The notes under the pieces were generated by a model. It worked only from the letters and a program-made list of their open reading frames with translations. It made no database searches and had not been told where the DNA came from. 64,000 nt of DNA, from NCBI GenBank assembly GCA_025267735.1, contig CM046298.1, forward strand, positions 28,651,866 to 28,715,865, read 5' to 3'. Position numbers and translations under genes: made by a program. Position 1 is the stretch's first letter; each line of letters begins with the position of its first letter. The stretch is from Mactra quadrangularis (lineage: Eukaryota > Mollusca > Bivalvia > Venerida > Mactridae). This document shows, in pieces, positions 13,901-28,900 of this stretch.

Positions 13901-16900
13901 AGATTGAAATAAATGGACCTTGTTTTTTAATGTAGATCCCCTCTAATGATAAAACCCAATAAACCATTTTTTTTAGAAAAACGTGAATATAGTCTACTAA
14001 ACATGACATCTTTATAACACCATCAGACAAGTGCCCATTGTTGTTCCCATGGGTTATCAAGATTTTCAGTCTAGCTAATATCAAGAATTCTGATAGCCTC
14101 TGGGTTTGAGAATGACAAGTTCCCCACCCTGACCCAGTTTTTCATTGACGTGTTATAGCTTGAATAAAAGACATGGGGCTCTTAATTTGTTAATTATTTA
14201 ACAAACTGTGCGGGCTTTCGAGTATAGTCGTTTGCATTCTGTTGGAATAATGTTTACATATCATCTATAGAGAACAAAGACTACAATCGTATAACTCGGG
14301 CCAAAACTTCAATTAATTAAACTTGTTAAAAACGATGCAAGTAATTCAGGCTATATTTTGAACGTTGAGAACAACTGATGTGTTACCGCTTTCCTGCGCT
14401 ACTCGATCATAGGCATTAATATTTTGCTTATACTCACCTTGTGCCACAGTCGAAAGCGGCTCTGTAGCGTTTGTTGGCGCTTGTGTCGTAGGGAGCGCTG
14501 TGACGGTTGTTGGTGCTTGTGTCGTAGGTGGCACTGTGACGGTTGTTGGCGTTTGATTCGTAGGGGGCGCTGCGTCGGTTGTTGGAGCTTTAGTAAAAAG
14601 AGGAACTGTGGCGGCTGTTGGTGCTGCAGTCGAAGGGGTCGCTGCTTCGGTTGTTGGAACTTGTGTCGTAGGGGTCGCTGCGTCGGTTGTTGGAGCTCCA
14701 GTCACAAGAGGAACTGTGGCGGTTGTTGGAGCTCCAGTATTAGGTGGCACTGGGATGGTTGTTGTTTCAGGTTGAGCAATGTCAGATGTTGGTGGTGGAT
14801 CTGTTGTTGTCGTCAATGGTTGATCGGTATCAGTGACTATAAACACAGTGGTTGTAGTTACAGGATCAGTTACAATGACTGGTGAGTCTGTGGTTGTCGT
14901 TATCAGAGGTATATCAGTGGGGGCGGAGGTTGTTGGCATTGGGGTAGTTGATGGTGTAGCAGCTGGAGTTTCTGTTGATGGTGTTTGGGAGGATAAAGGT
15001 AATGCTGTTGAGGAACTTTCTGTTATAACTGTTGGTTTTGCTTTCTCTGAAAGAAGAAATCAATTTGTAATAATCTTTATGGATTGATTTTGTTTATGTT
15101 TTTGATATTATGATCATGATTTATGTTTTACATTGAATAATATTTTTATACGCACGCCTTCACTGGAAATGTAAATGTTATAATAAGTGTATTGTAATGT
15201 ATATTAAAAATGTAAAATTATGGACATATTGTCTAAATTTTGAAATAAACATGTATCTATTTACCTATCTATCATACAATCTTAAGTTTTAAGAACAAAA
15301 TTCATGAATCTAAGGTCAATTTATATTTAAAAAGAGGTCTCCATGTACCGTGTCACTTTCTTTTAGGTTCGTTAATTGTACATAAAACATATAGATAATG
15401 ATGAACAGTCTACAAAATGAGTGAGTGGGTGTCCAGTTGCCCGGGACAATCGCTTCTTAGTTTGGGTAACCAACAATTTCTTTTAGGCAACCGAAATTCC
15501 GCAAATGAGATATAGTGCTTGCTCTTAACATGATCTGTTCGAACAACCACTTTCATATCCTAATTTCGTAGACTGGATAAATGTTTAATATTCAACTTTC
15601 AGTGAGATGAATGTGTTCTTTCTCTGGAAAACCAAAAATAAATAAAAGGTATTTGTTTATTTCGGTGTAAGGTCGATTTTTATTTCACCGATAAATCCCG
15701 GTATTCGACAGGGAAGCATATAATAAATAGCTTTAAGTTATGGAAATACAAAATGCTATAGTACAAACTTATGGATACGTGCCTGTAGTTGGTTTCTTGT
15801 CCCAGTCTGGAGCTGATGTAGGATTTGGCTGGAACTCACTTCCAGGGAAACCTGTGTTATATAAAATGTATTGTCAAAAACATATGTATAGGAATTGCCA
15901 TTCTAGTAATGTTGCAGTTTGTTGAATTATTTTAATTGTCAGGTTTGCACATGCGCAATGTAAGGTCACTATGATCCAATGACTACTTGCACTAATATTT
16001 GTGTAAGGCTTTTTTTCTGTCATAAACAGAAACTAAAATTCAAATAAAGAAAACCTTTTAGTACAAAGTTATTAACTTGGTGTGATTTAACCAAGATTAT
16101 AAATATATCGGCGTTAGATATAATGTCATTTGAAAACAACAGTGTAGAATTTTGGATTCGCCACACTAGTTAGTTTACGGCAAACTTGGCAAGAAGCTAT
16201 ATATGTTCGGAGCCAAAATTACTTCCTCTAAAACAAAGACATTACAAAAATGTATATCAAGTTGGAGCCTTTATTCAACATATGTTTAACTGTACATATA
16301 AATCTTGCATTGATGTTTTTACTATGTCTACGATATGAGTTGGGCTAAAAAGTATCAGAAATCATTCTGCTATAAGATAATAAACTATTTATGGCATTAC
16401 ACATTACCTTTCCCTGCTATCCATAACAAATAAAAATATGTCCTAGCACAATGAATGTATTATACTTACAGTATTTTGTTTTTGTTTTTACTGTATTTTA
16501 ATCATACGTGTGCAATGTATATATTATTTTAATTTAGTCATTAGGTAATATATTTTCATATTCAAAGTCATTACTACTTGTACGACTGAAGACGATATTC
16601 TTATACAGTGTACATGTAATTATTACAATCGTGCTTAGTTGTGAACCACGGTCGTCCAGGCGGAGTTTAGGGGTAAATTAAATAGAACACATATATATGA
16701 TATAGTTATAAAGAAGTACTCACTGCTACCACTTAAGTCATTGGTACCATCAGTACTGTCAACTAAAATAAAACATGAAGTAAAGTTCATTAATCAAGAC
16801 CATCTTGGTTATTGTAAAGTCATTGTTCATTTTTATACAGTTAAAATGTCTACTTTTTAAAGAAAATGCTCTTACATTAAGATCATTCTGGTATAAGAAC

Positions 16901-19900
16901 AAAGATTTTGATAATTCTAGTAAAAGTAAAAGTTAAAAGTTAAAGTTCGGTTTAAAGTCTGCTTCCATACACATATTCAGCCGACTTTACAATCTTGTAC
17001 AATAACTCCAAATCATTGAAATCACCCTCAGGCAGGCGATCCCTCACAGTACCCATTTACACCTGGGTGGAGTGGAACAATTGTAGGTTAATTTCTTGCT
17101 CAAGGAAATTTGCAGAGCCCCGAGTGGAGATCGAACCCGGAACCTCTCGATCCCTAAGCGCGCGTCATACCACTGGACCACTGCTCCTACAATATGATAG
17201 TAGATGATAGCTACTAGCAAAAAAGTATAAATAACGTCAGAAACCGACTTTTGATATCAAGTAAATGTTACGAGTTGAATTTGCTATGTGTTTAGGTCAC
17301 TTGTCGTTTTAATTAATTAATTGATACATTTAGCCCTGACATTTGTATTTTGTCTATTTGTCCCTGTTTTTAATCGTGATGTTTTTATACTAAAAATCGT
17401 CGTTAAATAAATAAATATTTCTTTCATGCGGTGAAATGAGGTGTTATTTGATGAAAATATTTGTTGCAATTTATTTGATATTCAACATAAATGAAAAACA
17501 GTACACATGAACATGGTAAATTGTACATGATGATATGTCATTAAAATATGTTTTAACTAGCTATAGTATTAAATTGTCATAATATTTCACCCCAAATATT
17601 GGTTTTAATGGCGATGTTTGTATACTCAATGTTAACCATTCTCGTTCCCCGAGTCTAGTAGGATTCTCAATACTAGTTACTAGCCACACAGCTAATTTCA
17701 GGAATAAAACGTCATAATTTTGGCCGATATCGACCAATCAGAAGGCTTTCGCGAAAAGTTTCGCGGAAAACGTCATCTGGTGCTTAACCTATCAACCAAT
17801 CCAATTGTCGCTTACATAACGCCTTCGTCTAAAGTTTAAGATAATGTTAGTTATTTCTGTAACCAAGGTGACACTTAATCTAGGGTCTATCTACATAAAC
17901 AAACAACAGTCCTGCTGTTTTATGGCTTTAATCCTTTAAAGGTTCAATGGCTAGTTGTTTGCTTTATGACAGGATGTTAGACAGACTATTATTAAATCTG
18001 TGTAACACTAATTAATGATATTATCTGGCGATTATTATACGGGGTGACACGCTTCATTTCAGATTAACAGTGACTGTATTCGTAAACTCATTCTCGTTCC
18101 CAGAGTCTAGTAGGATTCTCAATACTAGTTAGACTCTGGGAACGAGAATGAATGTTTACATGAATGACTAGTAAATCTTACCATTGTTTGGTATACAAGA
18201 AGGGTTAGTATTACCATCCCAACAATCAGGTGTTCCACCATGATGATGACTGGCGTGAAATTGACGTTTAGATCTATCATCTGTAATAAAACATAAGTTT
18301 TAGACCTAGGTCAGTGTATCCTTAAAAGATCTAGGTCAGGGTATCCTTAAAAGATCTAGGTCAGTTTATCCTTAAAAGGCATAGGTCAGTCTATCCTTAA
18401 AAGGCCTAGGTCAGTATATCCTTTAAATATATAGGTCAATTTATCCTAAAAAAGATCTAGGCTAAGTCCATCCTTAAAATATCTTGATCAGTCTATCTTC
18501 AAATATTATCGGAAAAAGTCCGAAATGGTTCAAAGCAAACCAATTGTTACAAGGGAAATCTAACTCTCTTAAAAGTTAAAAAATAAATTGCGTTTTAAAG
18601 TCTGGTTCTGTAAACATATTCAGCCGACTAACAACTTGATATGATAACCCCTGATCATTGAAATCACCTTCTGGAAGGTGATCTCTCACAGTAGCTATTT
18701 ACGCCTGGGTGAAGTGGAACAACTGTAGGTAAATGTTTTGCCCAAAGAAAAAAGCAATGCATCCAGTTTGGTTCGAACCCGGGACATCTCGATACCGATG
18801 CGCGCGTCTTACAACTCGATATCATCTCCAATTAAATGTCGGACTACTTGCAGATAAAAAGTTGTAGGAATATCTCTAATCTAAAAATGACCCAACAATA
18901 TTCATTATCGTTCCAAGAGGTTATTAAGCTTCTCGATCTAACTGATATAAAAAAATCTTGATAACATCTGGGTACGATTATGACATTTTGTTCCTGCATC
19001 ATATGTAAGGAAAGTCAAAGTGTACCTACTTTCAGAACGTTTCCCAGGTAACGGTGTTGGTGGTGTTGGTGGTTGGTATGTTATAATTGGTATATCACGA
19101 CCTGTAAACATAGATAAAATACAATGTACAATGTATATCAACCTTCTGCGATTAAAATTTACATAATGCAAATTTTAAGTTCATTTGTATAAAAGTATAT
19201 ATTTGAAAACCATGATAAATGGTACAAGACATAATATTTTTCATTAAAATTCCTAATAAACACTTTTAATGAAAGTGAGTTTATTATCTCCCTTCGATAT
19301 GAAATTACATGTAGAGTAATTTTAATCCGTAAAATAATAGTTAATACAATCTGACATGGTGAACACATAAAAAACACATCGTGCAATTAGTCGCCTGTTT
19401 TCTAAAAATGTTCTTTGGTCAAAAACATAGTATTGTATTAGAGGAATTCTAGCTTAGTTTTTTTATAATTACCATCGATGGTATTGAGTGGAAATCAAAG
19501 CGCCAAAGGCACTGGAATTGTTCGACATAGAAAACATGTTTTGCTTCGCTCACCTAATGTGCTCAAAATGTGAGAAAATATGTGGAATAAAATTTCGTTT
19601 CTTGAAACATAGACTGCAGAGCTTTCGTTGTATGAAATGTATCTCCAAAATGGTGCCATTTGTACTTGTAAACTATACATGAAAACTCAATTTTCACTGG
19701 ATTATCAAAAACAAAGATATCAAATAGTTCAGGCAAAACTAATTGAGAAATTTATTAAAATGCAGACTCATGTAATTGCACGGGTATATTAACCAGGTAA
19801 AGACAAATTGAATGTGCATACAAATAAATTGTATATGTTACTAATATGTTCAGAAAATTAATGTTCTTGTTTATTTTTCTAGAAAACAATTCAAAATAGT

Positions 19901-22900
19901 AATATTTTCGTTCTTGTGTGTTTGTTATATTGCAGTCAAAATACACAATGGCCGCCTTCAGAAAACGTCCAACTCTCTATAATAACCAACTTCCATTACC
20001 AACCGCCTATATATACAACATTCATATTTTTATTAACAGACGCCACTCTGATAAATCGTCTTGTGAAATAAGTAATGCCCTACAATGACTACCTTTGAAG
20101 AACAATATATTTGCAAGTATATTTATAGTACATACGTACGACTGTAGTATCTACAGTCAGGTGATGTACAATAACACCGTATAAGGTAAGCATAGATTAG
20201 TTTTCGCCAAGTATTATTTCCATGTAAATAATTGATTGCATCAAAAAAGGGCAAATACAACTACATGTACCACTTTTCTTTCTCCGAAAAAAAATCGATA
20301 GCTTCTCTTTTTTTGTTTGAGTTCTTTTAGTTGAGTTTTGATCATTAGCTTTTATTGTTTTGCACGCAAAATGAGTCGAGAGGTAAACTACGTAATGTTC
20401 AAAAATGTTTGTGCACAAGATTTCAAGTTAACAGTTACAACTCCCTGGCTAATGTTGGCATTTTCAGACGAAGGCGTTTACAAGTTACTTTACGTGTGTC
20501 TTAATGTTCTGTTTTTGGTTTTTGGCTGATGCAAAAAATGATGCAAAAAATGATGACAATCAACTGCTTGCAGTACCATAGTATTTAAATATGGAACGTA
20601 TCATACGGAAATTAAGTTACTCGGGCCAATTGATACTGTATAGTGAATTCCATGTTATATGATACATTCCATATTCAAATGATATGGTTTTTGTTTACAT
20701 TCTAAAGATCACGTGACTGTATATCCTGTACTGAAATTATATTTAGAGAGTTCACTGTATTAGTTACTTTTTTCTATGTAACACTGTTAGAGTTTTAAAA
20801 GTTAGAAACAGTTATGAATGTTTTTGCAATGACCTCTTTGTTGACAACCTTCTATAAAAATGACCATATAGATGTATAGTACCCATCAAAAGTTTGAAGA
20901 CATTTTCACTTAGTAGGCCTACTGAATAGCTTTTATCTAAAAATGGTGACCGTTTATTTTGAAATGCTTTCTAGTTTTGCCTTATTTATTTGTTATCATT
21001 GTAATTACAACTGAGACTACAAAAATAGCGTAACAGCTATATTATAGAAAATAATAACTATACACCTGGTTTTGAAGGCTTTAGGATGTCAGATGCTTAA
21101 TCTTACAAATGTGTTGAATTCATTTAGTTTGTTTTCAAGTTATCACAAACCATACTTGAAAAAATAATCTTTAATGATTCAGCAAAAATAACAATCAAAA
21201 TTCGAGAATTGTAGTAAATTTCTTTTGTCTCCAAACTTTTTGTGGGTTCTGTATAGGAATACCTGGTCCGAATAAAACTGTAGTAAGGTGTGATCTTATC
21301 TTTTTATGTAAAAGATGATCATACGTCATGCTGTTCTATATAAACTCGTCGTAGTCAGAAATATTAAAGGCACCATATAAAGATGTATTCATTTACAGCA
21401 GACGTGAAAACTGCCTTACAACCACGAAGTTATCAAAATATAACAATGCATTAGAGACACAATAAACATTTCAAACCATTTTTTTCTAAGTTTAATATAG
21501 GGCCCCTTTTCTTATAAAGTGGGTCTTTTTATGAGTTCACTATATTCATGTTTTTGTCAATGCCGACTGTAACAATATTATCCAAAATCGTTTAAGGGCT
21601 GAATTATGAAACTGATTTTCTTTTGCAAGATTTCATCTTAAACATACTTTGATAAAAAATATTGTTTTTCAGCATTAACTACCAAATACTTCTTTCGCTT
21701 TCGATCTACTTTCACTTTGAAATGCAATAAATAGCAAAAACATATATTTAAGCGATAATCACATTTATCTTTATCAAAAAATATTTTTCATTAGAGGTAT
21801 TTGCAAAAGATATTGTCTGTTTTCTTTGCAGTCAACGGAAAGCGATACTTTTAGTGATGGGGCTTTAAGAATATAAAATCTGGGAGAACCGAACTGTAGT
21901 ACATGTATAACAAAATGGAACGTTCTTATTTTCAACCTTTCTTCTGATAAGAGAAAAGGTGTAACCTCCATCGAGTAAACCCAAGTCAACTTATAACTCT
22001 CTGTAATACTCTTTTATTATCCAAAAAATGTGAAAAAATTAACAATGATTATGCAAGAAGGACTGGTCAAGCTATTTCAAACAAACAAAGAACAATTGTT
22101 CTATTTACGACTTGAGGTCTAGCTAAGTTGAAAAGTAGATTTCACCAAAACAAAGCCTGTCATGCACAGTAGTGATATATAGGGAAGTTTGCCAGACTGC
22201 CTCATTGATTTCGAGAATATTTTCGTTAATCATAGGCAAAACACATCGAGAGTTGTAATGTCTGAAAGCTAAATGTTCTTTAACATAGTTTGATTTGTTA
22301 TAATCCTGAGCAAAGCGTTTCAATCTACATATACAAGGGAACAAACTGCCATGTGCTTCTTCGCGTCTAGTTTGGCCCTCCAAATCACTTGAATGCTGCA
22401 CTTCAGCAATAACATTATGTTAGTAAGCGTAAGCAGCAGGCTTTTCCATAATGTATGCCGTATGCCCAAAAAGACATACCTTTGTATGAGTGTACATAAA
22501 TGGCAAATAGTGAATAAAAAACACAAGTACAGTAAAGTTCCACGATATGGACAATGAAAATCAAAGGTCTTAATTACAGAATGATTTTAAAGAAGAGTAA
22601 TGGTAATATTGGGACCATTTTCTTCTCAAATAATGAATTCATTTGTGACTTAAAGACTTCAAAACATCTCATGACTGCAAAAACTAAAGTGGTATTTAAA
22701 GTGGAACTTTACTGCAAAATAAATATTATAAAGCATTAAGCAAAAGCAACAAACACTATTAGTTGACATTTGAAGACTTTTTATTTTTCCATATCCAACA
22801 TAAGATTGTAGTCATTTTACATGTTATTAACACAAATCAATGTATATCAGCCTTGCATTGGGGATGGCACTCCGCTACCTAAAATTGGAAAAACAGCAAA

Positions 22901-25900
22901 TGTCAAGCAATCCCCCAAACAAAAATAAACATATTTCAGGGTTTTTGTTTTCTTTTTAAAAGTGTACAAAAACTTAAGTCTGGCAAAATAACAAATAAAA
23001 CATAGAGTTTAACATAGAAAACAAATAAATACGTTGTATTTGAGATGAGAATACTATATTAACCCCTTAACAGGAAACATTGCTTTCAGTCTTTTGACAT
23101 ATTTTTTACATATAAAAATGTGCAGCACTATTATCAATTTGTGCAATATACTGCATGTGTCAAAATTTGAGACAATTTTTAACTTTTGTATGTTTGGAAA
23201 TGACATATTACACAGAAAAAAGTAAATTTAACCCCAAAAAGTTACATTTTCAAAATCTATTTCCACCTGCTTTAAGACAACTTAAGTTGGGTCCTGTTTA
23301 AAAGCAGTATGTTTGTTGAATATATGAAATAGTCACATGTCACTCGACTCTCAATCTTTCATGGGAACACAATGCATTATTGGTATTATATATATGAAAT
23401 AGTCACATGTCACTCGACTCTCAATCTTTCATGGGAACACAATGCATTATTGGTATTATATATATGAAATAGTCACATGTCATTCGACTCTCAATCTTTC
23501 ATGGGAACACAATGCATTATTGGTATAATATATATGAAATAGTCACATGTCACTCTACTCTCAATCTTTCATAGGAACACAATGCATTATTGGTATTATA
23601 TATATGAAATAGTCACATGTCACTCGACTCTCAATCTTTCATGGGAACACAATGCATTATTGGTATTATATATATGAAATAGTCACATGTCACTCGACTC
23701 TCAATCTTTCATGGGAACACAATGCATTATTGGTATAATATATATGAAATAGTCACATGTCACTCGACTCTCAATCTTTCATAGGAACACAATGCATTAT
23801 TGGTATTATATATATGAAATAGTCACATGTCACTCGACTCTCAATCTTTCATGGGAACACAATGCATTATTGGTATTATATATATGAAATAGTCACATGT
23901 CACACTACTCGCAATCATTCAAGGCAGCACAATGCATTATTGGTATTATATATATGGAATAGTCACATGTCACACTACTCGCAATCTTTCATGACAGCAC
24001 AATGCATTATTGGTATTATAGACGCCTTTAGTATTGTTGATTGCAATGGTTTTCGTTTTTATGTCGGGAGCATGTTTAGATACATCTCCTTTTTTAGGTT
24101 TAATGCTGTGTCAACACAAGTTATGGTAGACCTTTGTCTATAACCAGTACTCACATTCCCTTTCACAAGGCCGACAACTTCTCCATGTATACTGACACGC
24201 AAAAAACTATACACTCAGTAAACGACAAATTTCACATACAAAGATAAATTCAATGTAGGTATGTTTAGTATCATTCTTTAGCAAAATATATTTGCCACAT
24301 ATCTATGTAAATTTCATTAAACTGTAGTTAATATCTTAAGCATAATCAATGTTTAAAGAGAGAAGGACGAAAAGTAAAAGTTTCAGACGTTCTTTGTATG
24401 AACTTTGGAAAAGAGTTTAATAATGTTATTATACATCAATATCTGTTATGTCCACCACGTGTTCCGATAACGGCAAGCAATCGTAAACGCATAGACTGCC
24501 GTAACGTCTAATGACGTCGGTGGGATTATTAACTAGGTTTATATAAACAAAGAAAAACAAACACACGCAATGGGGTCCCAAAATAAGTACGATCTAGGCT
24601 GTCGTTGTTGAATACAGTTGATCTTGACTTGTTTTGTTAGACGAACACAAACACTATATAGAATTCATGAACATCCCAAATGGTTTTAAAAAGACAAAGG
24701 CATCATGCCACTTGCTTTATAAAAGTAGCACAGACTTGATTGAAAATAAAACTACTGAACTATTCTTCACGTATAATATACATGCATCATACAAGCATAA
24801 CTTAAACGTGTCACCTATAACAAATACATTATATCTGTGCATTTATGCTTCCGATTTTAAGAACGACAGGGGAGGTGTTAGACTAGTGCATTAACAGGCA
24901 TCTAGAGCCATTATATAACAATTAACAAATGAGAAAAAAAAAACTCTATAGAGTCTAAGAGACTATATATATATATATATATATTAACTTTTTCATAACA
25001 AATAACACTCAGTCTACGAAATATGTATACGAAAGTGGTTGCCCGAACATATCATTTTAGCAGTTAGCTCTTGTTTACAGAAATTTGGTTGCCCAGAAGA
25101 AATGTTTGGTTGCCCGAACTAGAAATTGGTTGTCTCGGGCAACCGGACACCCACTAATTTCTTGTGATTACTAATATTAAAATGCTTAACCATTAGTTCA
25201 ACTAATGGTAAAGCATTTTAGTTTTAGTAAATTACAAATGCTATTTGAATTGTTAAAAAGTACCCAATTTCAAATTAACATGAGCTTACTTTTGTAAAAA
25301 TGCCACATGATTTCATAAATCGCCAAGACAAACAAAACAAAATTTACTAAAGGCCACGGCGAACAAACTGTTGTAATAAAGTCATATTTGAGACTCCTTT
25401 GCGACACTGCTATCACAATAAGTCTAGTTTGGCCATTATTGTAGCATGTAAACCAACACCAGCGATTCGAGGGTTGCCCGCAAGACTGTACATGTAGTAA
25501 CTCGCTCTTTAACAAAAAGCACTTGCTACAGTCTTGCAATCCTTGAATTATAAATGTCTCTTATCATCCATACTTCAAAACAACTTTGAAATCCAATAAC
25601 AATACCCCGAAACCATTTAAGCTAAGCCATGCACACAGAAATACAAATGTACAAAAGAAATTTAAAAAAAAGTTCACTTATTATTCGACTGGTTTGTCAA
25701 TTTAATTATGATCTTAATAAATATGTAACATTAATTCAATTATAGATATATCTTTTTCATTGAATGAAATGAAAATAATGCATTGCACAATAATGTTTAA
25801 AACCATATAAGCATGAGTAAAAATACTGTACAAATTTTAAGATGGGACACGATTTCATCTAATATTAATAGCTACATTCTTTATTCACTTATACAATTTT

Positions 25901-28900
25901 ATTTTCATTAAAAAATCAGCGAACAGCGGGGACGTTGAGTATAATATTATGTATATGTGTGTCTAAGGCACAGTTATATTCTATAATTGATCATAATTAT
26001 GGCAAAAAAGCTAAATTTGCGAACAGCAGGGATTTTGAGCGTAAGATAATGTATATGTGCGTCTTGGGCACAGTTTTATTCTATACCTGGTATTAGGGGC
26101 GCTGCAGTAGCTGGAATACTGGAACCAGAACCTTTGAAATGACAAATGACATGGTTTAACAATAATTTGTGCGCATTTTTCTTGCGCATCCACCTTTTTT
26201 CAAGGCATAGTAATACGCTCATTCAATAGTGTACAAGTAACATTTTCCGAACAGCTAAGCGTATAAAATTTAACTTCATTTTTAACAGATTCGTGAACTT
26301 ATATGTCAAAAACATTGAAATTACATTCGTAGTCGAGACGAGGTGTTACAACCCGTTTTGTTATAAAAATCCGAATAAAGTTACAATAAATCAGATTGTT
26401 TTAAAAGAAGTTGAACAGCATTACCCATTTTGAATCAGAATGAACATTTTTCAAGAAGTTGTCCTTTGGTTTTGTTTTTTCCGTTTTCAAGGGTTTTTTA
26501 TTTTTGTACTTACAGTGTACGAGTAAATGTCCTTAATAACAAATAATTATTGTCTCAATGTTTTGCAGCGTCTTAGAAATTTCACTAATTGTCTTTTAAA
26601 TTTGGAGATTTTTTCGACTTCCAAAGTTTTCGTTCTTCAACTGCTTATGTGATCAAATGTCTTAAATAACTTAAACGTATGTTCCATCGGCATCGTGTTA
26701 ATGATTTGCAGTTTTTAAATCTTTCATCTAGAGCAAACAGTTAAATACTATTTAACAATTATGACGTAACAATTCGGAGTTTATAACAAAACGGATTGTT
26801 GATAACACGTGGTCCGTGTCTGGTATACATGAGAATATCATACAGAGACATTGTGATCTACATACCTGGCATAGGTGGAGCTAATGTTGCAGGACCACTG
26901 GAGCCAGCACCTGTGAATAAACAAAAAGACAAGTATAAGTATTTATATTGAGAGCATTCAATCGTAATTTATCTTATAAACATGCGTCGATTAACACTGT
27001 AACGTGTTTATCTCATAAAATAATGCATCATATGATCAACATGACCAAAATGCTAAATAACTGCATTAGCTAAGAGTTTATTTTCTGCTCCCAGAAGCAA
27101 CTACATGACATTTCTTAATATTGAGAAGAATACAGTTAACTATTTTCAAAAGCTTTGTTGAAATATTTAATGTTATACATGCAAAATTGATTTACATTTT
27201 TAGGGTCCGCCCGCTCTATAAGCATGCATTGTGTGCAGACATTTTGATTTACAAATACAGCAGAGTTGTTCGGATGAAATTGTGCAATGTATGAGTGACT
27301 ATAATGAAATGAAGACAAATGCATGCAAATGGCAACATTTAAAGATATTATGAAAGTTGTTGGTATTGGTCATTGCTCGATATTTATATACTTACACTAT
27401 ATTTACATGGAAATCCTCTTCTGATGAAAAATTCAGGACAACTAGCAACAAGTTATATAAAATATCAAGATGACGGAAAGCCGGATTTTTGCTGCAAAGG
27501 TTCATTCTCCGTGTTGAAGCAATCAAGCAATGTGCATGATAACAAATAAAAGGCTAAGGAAAAAACAACATTCTGCGTTCTCAGATAAAATATTTAACAA
27601 AGGGTTTTACCGCGATGCCAAAACGATATACATGTACGAAATAATGTGATGCATAAGAACTGGCATATAAGTTAAGGTTGCGTCGAAAGCTGTTTTACAA
27701 AATTCAAAATGTAGAACACTTGACCGTGAAGCTTTGATGAAGATAAGCCTTTGGTTATCAGATAAAATGAAGCTAAGCCTTGAACTTTTAAAGCAATTAC
27801 CTAAGCAACTTTATTTCACGGCTTTACATAATTCGGCAAGAAAACATGATAAATAGGGGACTTATTTGCGAGTTGTGCATTTCATATATCACATGTGTAA
27901 TGATATATCTAGGAACTGTCTATGTTCAAAATATAAATCAAAGTATTGAAATACAGAAATACTTTCGTGTTCATTGAAACCAAACAAATCCATACTAATG
28001 ATTACTCCTTACACATTAGATTCATGTACGAATCAAGCAGGGCAAAAACGCAAGGGAAGTGTTAATTGTACCCTGTACCCTGGCAAGTATTATAAAGATG
28101 TAATTTCCCTCTTGCCATACAAAAATCTTGAAGTACAGTTCCCCCCGTACACTTTGCATTCAAATTCTGTAGGTTCATTAGTGTAGTTAAATATAATAAA
28201 TATGGTACAATACTGTATAACAACTTAAACTTCAAGTAATACAATGTATGACCGCAGTATCATAACATTAAACTGCTACAGACACTATCAGACGACGGAA
28301 TTACTTTAATCGGCCAGAAATTGACTGCGTAGTAAATCAGAGACAAAGGTATCACTCCGCAGGTTAAACTGGTCAGTCATTTTCGTCGATAGTTTTCGAT
28401 TTGTGGTATAATTTAAGTCTAAAAATATAGTATATATAAGATTGACTTGCAAATTTGCCCACTTTTTCTCATGATCCTCCAGACAAACATGTATAATATA
28501 ATATTGTATGTGATATGTGACAGAGAGATGCAGACACGTAAGCCATAAAATAAACCAATTATGGCCGTTCGGAATATAATTCAAATCAATAAATATAGAT
28601 TTTGGTTGAATAAACAAAATATACTAAAAAACCATCACCGGCAACCACAGTTCTTTCTTACGTTACACTCTATACGTAGCGTGGGCAGTTGACTGGCAAA
28701 ATCTCGTTTTCATGAATATGCATGAGGCAGGGGAGACCAATCTTCTTCCAATGAAATCGCATGCTACAATTTAATACCCTTCAATAACAATGACGTCATA
28801 TATCAACGTCATACATCACCCGCTTTAGAAAATTTTTGAATTTTGAATGGTAAACCATACATTAAAGATAAAACGTTATTTCATTGGCTAGTTTTCCGCA

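Noticed and set aside
14424..15087. Plus-strand open frames rich in Cys/Arg or Val/Gly opposite the mucin exon
   Set aside because: These are antisense shadows of the Thr/Pro/Ser-rich minus-strand exon, which has splice sites and the correct phase.
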